Source of the DNA: Clostridia bacterium
Lineage (GTDB): Bacteria > Bacillota > Clostridia > Christensenellales > Borkfalkiaceae
Length of the DNA: 12,076 nt
NCBI GenBank assembly: GCA_900767495.1
Contig: CAAFZH010000117.1
Span: forward strand, 1 to 12,076
Reading direction: 5' to 3'
How positions within the stretch are numbered: position 1 is the first letter of the stretch; every line of letters begins with the position of its first letter. The position numbers and the translations under genes were made by a program. Shown one piece after another: positions 1 to 6,000 of this stretch. The notes below the pieces were generated by a model. The model did no database searches. It was not told where the DNA came from and worked only from the letters and a program-made list of their open reading frames with translations.

Positions 1-31
1 ACTCTTTCCCTACACGACGCTCTTCCGATCT
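1..31 (+). other. Illumina adapter remnant (assembly artefact)
   Basis: These bases match the Illumina TruSeq read-1/universal adapter, minus its first two bases, and end in the characteristic CTCTTCCGATCT. Genomic sequence begins at 32. The in-frame TGA at 31-33 uses the last adapter base and is not a real stop. The left edge is therefore a physical contig end made from an untrimmed read, and no biological feature should be called inside it. Confidence 0.97.
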
Positions 32-33
32 GA

Positions 34-501
34 TATCCGGAGGGGGGTCTCGTCGGATACAAGTATTACGAATACAACGAAATTGCGCCTGCCTATCCGT
101 TCGGCTACGGTCTGTCGTATACGACGTTCCGATACGGAGATATGAACGTGAAAAAACTTGGCGAAACGGACTATTATATCTCTTTTTCCGTTAAAAACGT
201 CGGTCGGCATGCAGCCTCGGAAATAGTGCAGGTGTATATTGCCGATGACGCGAGTATGGTAACGCGCCCGAGAAAAGAACTCGTCGCTTTCGGGAAAAAA
301 CATCTCGAAGTCGGCGAAACGTGTACGTTCGGGTTCAATCTTACCGAAAGAGATTTTGCGTATTTCAGCCCCGTTTCAAATGAATTTTACGTAGAAAACG
401 GAACTTTTACGATATTGATCGGCGCAAGCAGCGCGGATATCAGACTACAGGAAAAAGTGGAAATAAAATTGCCGGACTATAAGCAGTTTTCACGGTATTG
501 A
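34..501 (+). CDS. GH3 glycoside hydrolase, C-terminal fragment (5' partial)
   Basis: This is the tail of a family 3 glycoside hydrolase (beta-glucosidase/beta-xylosidase type). Reading from base 34 the frame stays open through GLVGYKYYEYN and then PFGYGLSYTTF, the hallmark that leads into the fibronectin-III-like C-terminal domain of GH3 enzymes. The remainder (VKNVGRHAASEIVQVY, then RKELVAFGKKHLEVGE and FAYFSP) is the usual FnIII-like fold. The catalytic (alpha/beta)8 domain and the alpha/beta sandwich lie outside the contig, so substrate and activity cannot be judged. The nearest ATG (142) is internal to the conserved motif region and is not the true start. The stop at 499-501 lies just before the GH31 ribosome site, so the two were probably one polysaccharide-degradation operon. 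A diverged paralogue of this region occurs at 9695-10130. Confidence 0.93.
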   Translation, partial: YPEGGLVGYKYYEYNEIAPAYPFGYGLSYTTFRYGDMNVKKLGETDYYISFSVKNVGRHAASEIVQVYIADDASMVTRPRKELVAFGKKHLEVGETCTFGFNLTERDFAYFSPVSNEFYVENGTFTILIGASSADIRLQEKVEIKLPDYKQFSRY

Positions 502-509
502 GGAAGAAT

Positions 510-2024
510 ATGAAGTTAACGATAGATTATCTCGAAGAAGAACGTTTTTTCGGCGGAGCGGTAAACGACGGCATTTTTATGCCGTATTCCGCAGGATTTT
601 CGCGCGACCTGCGCGTGTGGCACGCGGGGAATCAGGCGTCCTCGTTTTTATTGTCGGACAGAGGAAGGGCGATTTATTCGCAAAAACCCTTTAAATATGA
701 ATTCTTTTCCGACCATATCGAAGTCGAAGGGGACGATATCTTTGTGGAACGCAACGGCGATACGCTGAAAAGCGCGTATATGTCGATGAGTAAAAAATTT
801 GCTCCTGCGGGGAAGAATACGATTCCGCCCGAAATTATGTTTTCGAGTCCGCAATATAATACGTGGATAGAAATGGAATGGGATTGCACGCAGGATAAAG
901 TGCTTGAATATGCCGACAAAATACTTTCAAACGGTTATCCGGCAGGAGTTTTAATGATAGACGATTGCTGGTGTCGGGCATACGGAGACTGGAAGTTCAA
1001 CGCCGCGTCCTTTCCCGATCCTAAAGCAATGATTGATAAATTGCACAGGTCGGGTTTTAAGGTTATGTTGTGGTGTTGTCCGTTCGTAAGTCCCGATACG
1101 GCGGTTTTCCGCGAACTGGAAAAACTCGGCGTGCTCGTAAAAAAATCGGACGGAACAACCGCTATTTCTCATTGGTGGAACGGATACAGCGCGGTACTTG
1201 ATCTTACAAATCCGGCGGCAACCGCGTGGTTTGAAAAGCAGGCTTTTGCTTTGATGGACGAATTCGGTATAGACGGTTTTAAATTCGACGCCGCAGACCC
1301 CGAATATTATGACGACGACTTTGTGTTTATCGATGGTTCGGATCGTTCTGCGCAGGCGAAAATATGGGCTGAAATCGGCGCAAAATACTCGTTTAACGAA
1401 TTGCGCGCCGGGTTTAACGCGGGGTGGCTTCCCGTTGTCAATCGCTTGCGGGATAAAAATCATTCCTGGAACGACGACGGGTTGAATACTTTGATTCCCG
1501 ACGGAATCGCGATGGGTTTATGCGGTTATCAATATCTTTGCCCCGATATGATCGGCGGCGGAATGGTTCCCGATTTTCATCGCGACGGATTTGTTTTCGA
1601 CGAGGAATTGTTCGTGCGTTATTGTCAGGTAGCGGCAACGTTTCCCATGATGCAGTTTTCGCGTGCGCCGTGGAAAGTGTTATCCGAACAAAATCAGAAA
1701 ATTTGTCTTAACGCGGTCGGCTTGCACGGCGATCTTGCGGAGTATATCGTGCAGACGGCAAAGCGTTGCGCCGCTTCGGGCGAGCCTATGATAAGAAATC
1801 TCGAATACGCTTATCCTCATAGCGGTTACGCTGCGGTGAACGACGAATTTTTGCTGGGCGAAGATATTCTGGTCGCTCCGCAGTTGAAAAAGGGCGTAAC
1901 AACAAGACGGGTAGTTATTCCCGACGGAATATGGGAGGACCCTGCAGGAAAAATATACCGAAAGGGCAACTATTCTATCGATACGCCGATAACGGCAATC
2001 CCCGTATTCAGAAGGGTCGGCTAA
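510..2024 (+). CDS. GH31 family glycoside hydrolase (FKFDA-type)
   Basis: This 504-aa retaining glycosidase of family GH31 probably acts on alpha-linked sugars; the exact substrate is unknown. A short N-terminal beta domain (about 1-115) includes GRAIYSQKPF. It is followed by PQYNTWIEMEWDCTQDKVLEY, and the barrel then shows GVLMIDDCW, YGDWKF, FPDPKAMIDKLH and GFKVMLW. The nucleophile is expected at D260 in DGFKFDAAD. D322 or D323 in SWNDDG is the probable acid/base, and PDMIGGG follows. The C-terminal part has DEFLLGEDILVAPQLKKG, a standard GH31 block. The motif resembles the FKFDAGD/E group that includes MYORG-like alpha-galactosidases, with Ala in place of Gly. ATG 510 is chosen over TTG 498 because GAGG (500-503) sits six bases upstream. 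There is no signal peptide, so it probably acts in the cytoplasm on imported oligosaccharides. It is the last gene before the terminator. Confidence 0.93.
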   Translation: MKLTIDYLEEERFFGGAVNDGIFMPYSAGFSRDLRVWHAGNQASSFLLSDRGRAIYSQKPFKYEFFSDHIEVEGDDIFVERNGDTLKSAYMSMSKKFAPAGKNTIPPEIMFSSPQYNTWIEMEWDCTQDKVLEYADKILSNGYPAGVLMIDDCWCRAYGDWKFNAASFPDPKAMIDKLHRSGFKVMLWCCPFVSPDTAVFRELEKLGVLVKKSDGTTAISHWWNGYSAVLDLTNPAATAWFEKQAFALMDEFGIDGFKFDAADPEYYDDDFVFIDGSDRSAQAKIWAEIGAKYSFNELRAGFNAGWLPVVNRLRDKNHSWNDDGLNTLIPDGIAMGLCGYQYLCPDMIGGGMVPDFHRDGFVFDEELFVRYCQVAATFPMMQFSRAPWKVLSEQNQKICLNAVGLHGDLAEYIVQTAKRCAASGEPMIRNLEYAYPHSGYAAVNDEFLLGEDILVAPQLKKGVTTRRVVIPDGIWEDPAGKIYRKGNYSIDTPITAIPVFRRVG

Positions 2025-2075
2025 CAGAAATACGCGCGGTTTTTAATGAAAAATCGCCGAAAACCTGTCTGAAAA

Positions 2076-2129
2076 CGATATAATGCAATATCGGCTTACT
2101 CGTCGGTATATCGTCTATAATCGTTATAG
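2076..2129. repeat. Two short dyads near TATAAT hexamers
   Basis: One dyad is CGATAT with ATATCG (2076-2081/2088-2093) around six bases. The other is CTATAA-TCG-TTATAG (2115-2129). Each overlaps a TATAAT hexamer (2079-2084 and 2116-2121), but neither has a recognisable -35 at 15-18 bases. They could be operator sites or part of a short terminator-ended transcript, or simply AT-rich chance dyads. Confidence 0.25.
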
Positions 2130-2159
2130 GTATTTAAGTAAACTATATGTCCGCCAAAT

Positions 2160-2210
2160 AAAAAGCCGACGTTTTGCAGAAAAAGCAATCGTCGGCTTTT
2201 TCGTTTTTTT
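2160..2210 (+). terminator. Intrinsic (Rho-independent) terminator after GH31
   Basis: The stem GCCGACG (2165-2171) pairs with CGTCGGC (2190-2196). Flanking A5 and T5 extend it, and an inner TTGC/GCAA helix (2174-2177/2185-2188) closes a seven-base loop. A run TTTTTCGTTTTTTT follows. The A-run on the other side means it could also stop leftward transcription. It separates the GH3/GH31 unit from the downstream membrane-protein unit. Confidence 0.9.
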
Positions 2211-2252
2211 AATTTGTTTAAAGAAAAACCGTATGGACGCAGTTAAATTAAG

Positions 2253-2281
2253 TTGCAATAATATGAAAATCGTGTTATAAT
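2253..2281 (+). promoter_or_regulatory. Sigma-A-type promoter with extended -10
   Basis: A -35-like TTGCAA (2253-2258; 4 of 6 consensus matches) lies 17 bases before a perfect TATAAT (2276-2281). A TG one base upstream of the -10 (2273-2274) gives the extended form TGTTATAAT. Transcription should start near 2288 and drive the four-gene unit that follows. Its position rules out TTG 2281 as a start codon for the next gene. Confidence 0.8.
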
Positions 2282-2340
2282 TGTCGGGAAGTATTTTCAC
2301 AAAGCGAAATGAGAGAATTATTGAAAAAAAGAAAAACTCT

Positions 2341-2345
2341 AGGAG
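2341..2345 (+). promoter_or_regulatory. Ribosome binding site deciding GTG 2353
   Basis: A perfect AGGAG lies seven bases before GTG 2353. No comparable site precedes the other candidate starts (TTG 2281, ATG 2309), so it fixes the start of the small membrane protein. Confidence 0.8.
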
Positions 2346-2352
2346 AAACAGT

Positions 2353-3024
2353 GTGTTAGGATACGTGCTGGCGTTTATTTTCAGCGTTGCCGTTTTTATT
2401 GTTTTGGTTTCCGTTGTATTGCCGCGGACGTTTTTAAAATTAAAGTGTTCCGCTTATACGGAAGACAGAGGAATAGAAAGAATAAAGGGAGACGATTTTT
2501 ACGGAATCGTCTATTTGCCGTGCTCGGCGATCAGGGATACAGTCGATCGGTACGTTATTATCGAGCGAAACGGAAATAAATTTTTGCAACTCAATCTTAA
2601 CGATAAAATAAGATACGTTGATTACGACGTCATCGCCTTTTCCTGCAGCGGGCGCATTCTGGACGTTTTGAGAGTTAAAGACGTCGCCCTTGAAAAAGGT
2701 TTTTCCTCAAAAACGCAATTGCCGCCTCTTACGGCTTACGTGTCGATACGTATAAACGAAACCGACGCCGGCAAGGAAAGTTCCTCGCTCGAATTTCGGG
2801 TGCCGAAGTCGGGCATCGCGTGGTATTGCGCGTTTACGACGCTTGCTTTGATTGCAGAATCGTTAGTAGTTAAATTTTGTTTAGCCAACCTTTTCGGCGG
2901 ACTTTTTAACGAGAGTTTTATGACCGAAAAAACGATTGCGGGGACTATAATTATTATATCGGCATTGTCGATTGTAAGCGGAATTACGTTATGGTTTATA
3001 GTGCGAGGGAGAACGAAAAGATGA
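2353..3024 (+). CDS. Small three-helix membrane protein, unknown function
   Basis: I do not recognise this 223-aa family. Helix 1 (about residues 2-23) begins at the start codon. A soluble, beta-rich region (24-153) includes DDFYGIVYLPCSAIRD and RYVIIERNGNKFLQLN. Two further helices lie at about 155-181 and 195-217, and the chain ends in basic RGRTKR. GTG is chosen because of AGGAG seven bases upstream. With that start the charges favour N-out, placing the soluble domain and the C-terminus in the cytoplasm. If the chain instead began upstream, with a Lys/Arg-rich leader, the topology would reverse. It is the first gene after the promoter and overlaps the next gene by four bases (ATGA), which suggests translational coupling and a shared job in the membrane with the giant repeat protein. 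Confidence 0.75.
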   Translation: MLGYVLAFIFSVAVFIVLVSVVLPRTFLKLKCSAYTEDRGIERIKGDDFYGIVYLPCSAIRDTVDRYVIIERNGNKFLQLNLNDKIRYVDYDVIAFSCSGRILDVLRVKDVALEKGFSSKTQLPPLTAYVSIRINETDAGKESSSLEFRVPKSGIAWYCAFTTLALIAESLVVKFCLANLFGGLFNESFMTEKTIAGTIIIISALSIVSGITLWFIVRGRTKR

Positions 3025-6000
3025 CGTCCGATTATTCGATAGTTAAATGTGGATTGCAACAAAATACGGGTGATTTCGTAAGCGTAACAAAGTACGCCGT
3101 AATTTTGCAGTCAGGAAAGAAATATCTTGTTCCGCAATTTTATAACGAACTTAACGAAAAGTTGGACGAACTTTCTTTTTCGATAACGGAAACGGATGAA
3201 AACGGCGACGTAATAACCGAGCGTACCGTTGATTTTATCGGACTAGACGTGAATGCAAAAACGGCTTTCGGCGAAGACAGAAAAGTTATGGTGTCCGACG
3301 GTTGTTGCGACGTAAAAATAAAAGTGGTCGGCGGCGTTTACGGTAAATTCGTTCGTCGAAAGAAGGCAGACGAAACGATCGTCGATTATAAAAAGAAAGA
3401 AAAAGAAACTTATTCCGACGAGAAGATATGCGATTTGGCAAACGGAAAAAGGCACTTTGCCGCCGCATTATATCGTTCCGACGTTTTAAAAACGGCAATA
3501 GTCGCGATACTTGCAGTCATCGTTGCGTGCTGCGCGTTCCTTTTTTACGTAAATTATTTCAAATCCACCGAAAATTCGTTTATTAAAGACGGATGCGAGT
3601 ACGAGATAGTCGAAAACGACGGTGAAAAAGCCGTTGAACTTTCTCGCTATCGCGGGTACGGCGGCAGAGCCGTTATACCCGAACGATTTGACGAATATAA
3701 AGTGATAAAAATCAGGTCGGGGGCGTTTTCAGGCGTCGGCAATTTGCGTTCCGTCGCGATAGCGGGCAATCCGACGATAGAGGCGAGCGCGTTTGAGAAT
3801 TTTTATTCCTTACAATCTTTAAATCTGGGCGGCGTTACCACGTTGCCCGATTTTGCGTTCAGAAATTGTAATTCGTTGCTCGAGGTTACGTCGGATAAAC
3901 TCGAAACGATCGGAAATAAGGTTTTTGAGAATTGTTTTGCCTTACGATCGGTTGCCCTTACGAACGAGAACGGCGTAACTTTCGGGGAGTCGGTTTTTAA
4001 AAATTGCTACAATCTGCAATCGTTTGAACTCGTTGCCGATTTTAAGTTTTCGTCCAAGGCGACCGATCTGTTTAACGGATGCGTTTCGATGAAAAATATG
4101 AGCGTGTTCTCGCTTACCGAAGAATACGGATATATAAAAAGATTGTTCGGGAATACCGTTCCTTTGCTTACCGAGTTGCACGTTAAGGAAATAAAAGAAA
4201 TACCCAAGGACTTTTGCTCGGGATATTACTCGCTTGCGGCTTTTACCGTAGACAGTATTGAAAAGCCGATAATAGGCGATCGCGCTTTTCTCGGTTGTAA
4301 GGCACTGAAAACCTTGTCGGTTCCCGCACAAATAACGTCGGTCGGAACGGAATCTTTAAAAAACACGGCGATATCCGCTTTTGACGCGACTAAACTCGAA
4401 TTTGCGGGAAAAGAGGCGTTCGCCAAAAACTCTTCGCTTGAAAAAATCACGCTGAACGATAATTTTGCGGTGATACCGGAAGGGTTGTTTTCGGGGTGCG
4501 GAGGGCTGAAACAGGTAACTTTGCCCGATACGTGTAAAGAAATAAGTCTGAATGCGTTTCGCGGTTGTTCGTCGCTGACACGTTTTAATTTACCTGAAAA
4601 CCTTGAAATAATAGGTAATTACGCGTTTGCGGAGTGCGACTCGCTTAAAGAGTTCGTCGTTTCTCCGTCTGTGAGTCAAATAGGTGCGTGTGCTTTTTCG
4701 GGTTGTAATTCCTTAGCCTCGATAGAATTGCCTTATCTTGGTAACTCGCCCGACGATCGTAACGGTCTCGTATGTATTTTTTCCGCCAACGGCGATGCGT
4801 CTGAAATTCCGCTTTCGCTGAAAAAGGTTGTGCTGAACGGCGGTTCGGTTTACGACGAGGCATTCAAGGGCGCGTCGTCGGTTGAAAGGATAGTCGTAAA
4901 CGCACAGATTTCAAGCATAGGGGCGAGAGCGTTTTCTAACTGCGCGTCGCTTTTAAATCTGACCACTTCCGGCGATATAACCTCTATAGGCGACGGGGCG
5001 TTCGAATACTGCAAGTCTTTACAACGTTATGAAGTTCCCGATTCCGTTCGGCAAATCGGCGTGGGCGTATTCGTCGGTTGTTTGTCTGTTAAAGAACTCA
5101 CTCTCCCGTTTTTAGGCGCGTCGTCGTCCGCCGACGGAAACGTATCGTATTCTTTCGTCGGGGATTACGGGCAGGGGACCGTTCCCGCTTCGCTTACTAA
5201 AATTACCGTAAAGGGCGGAAAAATAGGCGAGCGTGCTTTTGTCGCTTGCAGCGGTCTGGAAGAGGCCGACCTGACGGGTAATTTTTCGTCAATCGGCGCG
5301 TATGCTTTTATGAGTTGCTATAATTTGCGTAGCGTAACGTTGCCGCAAACCGTTAAAGAAATAGGGTATTATGCGTTCAGCGGTTGTAACAATTTGTCCC
5401 GGATCGACTTGCCCGACGAATTAAGAACGATAGGCGCAAACGCTTTTGAGAACTGTTACTCATTAAAGAGCATTACTTTACCGAAAAAATTGATAACGAT
5501 AGGAGACTCGGCGTTTGCCGCGTGCTACCATCTGTACAAGGTATATAACGAGAGTAAATTAAGAGTGGCTCGCGGCGGCGAGAACGGCAGCGTGGGAAGA
5601 TTCGCTCTGGCGGTATCCTCCGACGGAAAAGAAATACCTGCGACTACGTATAACAATATAGAGTTTACGCTTGCCGACGACGGTTTTTTATACGTAACCG
5701 ATTACCTCGGCAGTTTAGACGCAGTGTCTATGCCTCAATCCGTTACCGTGAATAACCGCGATTATTACGCTTATAAAATAGCAGATTATTTGTTCTTTAA
5801 CTCTTCCGTCGGCGGCAAATTGAATTTTATAGAATTCGGCGACGCGGTTACGTCAATCGGCGAATGGGCGTTTTACGGCTGTCAGGGTTTAACGGGTATT
5901 ACAATCGGGCGTAACGTAAGCCGTATAGGAGAACTGGCTTTTTACGGTTGCGGGTTATTGAAAAACGTCGATATACCCGCCGATAGCGCGCTTACCGAGA

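Larger units (their letters stand above)
2025..2352. other. Intergenic region between two transcription units
   Basis: This 328-base stretch has no convincing gene. It holds, in order, two short dyads (2076-2093 and 2115-2129), a strong intrinsic terminator (2160-2210), a sigma-A-type promoter (2253-2281), and a leader of about 65 bases with a ribosome site (2341-2345). The leader contains a 16-codon open frame (2309-2359) with no visible ribosome site. A 65-codon frame at 2083-2280 runs straight through the terminator and promoter and is not credible. Confidence 0.8.

Noticed and set aside
498..509. TTG 498 as start of the GH31 gene
   Set aside because: The GAGG at 500-503 lies after TTG 498 and is correctly spaced for ATG 510.
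2079..2121. TATAAT hexamers at 2079 and 2116 as promoters
   Set aside because: Neither has a -35-like element at 15-18 bases nor a TG extension, and the terminator lies between them and the next gene.
2083..2280. 65-codon + strand open frame between the two units
   Set aside because: It runs through the intrinsic terminator and the promoter, has no ribosome site, and its composition follows the AT-rich intergenic DNA.
2281..2352. TTG 2281 as start of the small membrane protein
   Set aside because: The T of TTG is the last base of the -10 hexamer and would lie upstream of the transcription start. No ribosome site precedes it, whereas AGGAG precedes GTG 2353.
2991..3020. ATG 2991 as start of the LRR protein
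   Set aside because: ATG 3021 has AGGGAG nine bases upstream and makes a classic ATGA overlap. ATG 2991 would overlap the previous gene by 34 bases without a clear ribosome site.
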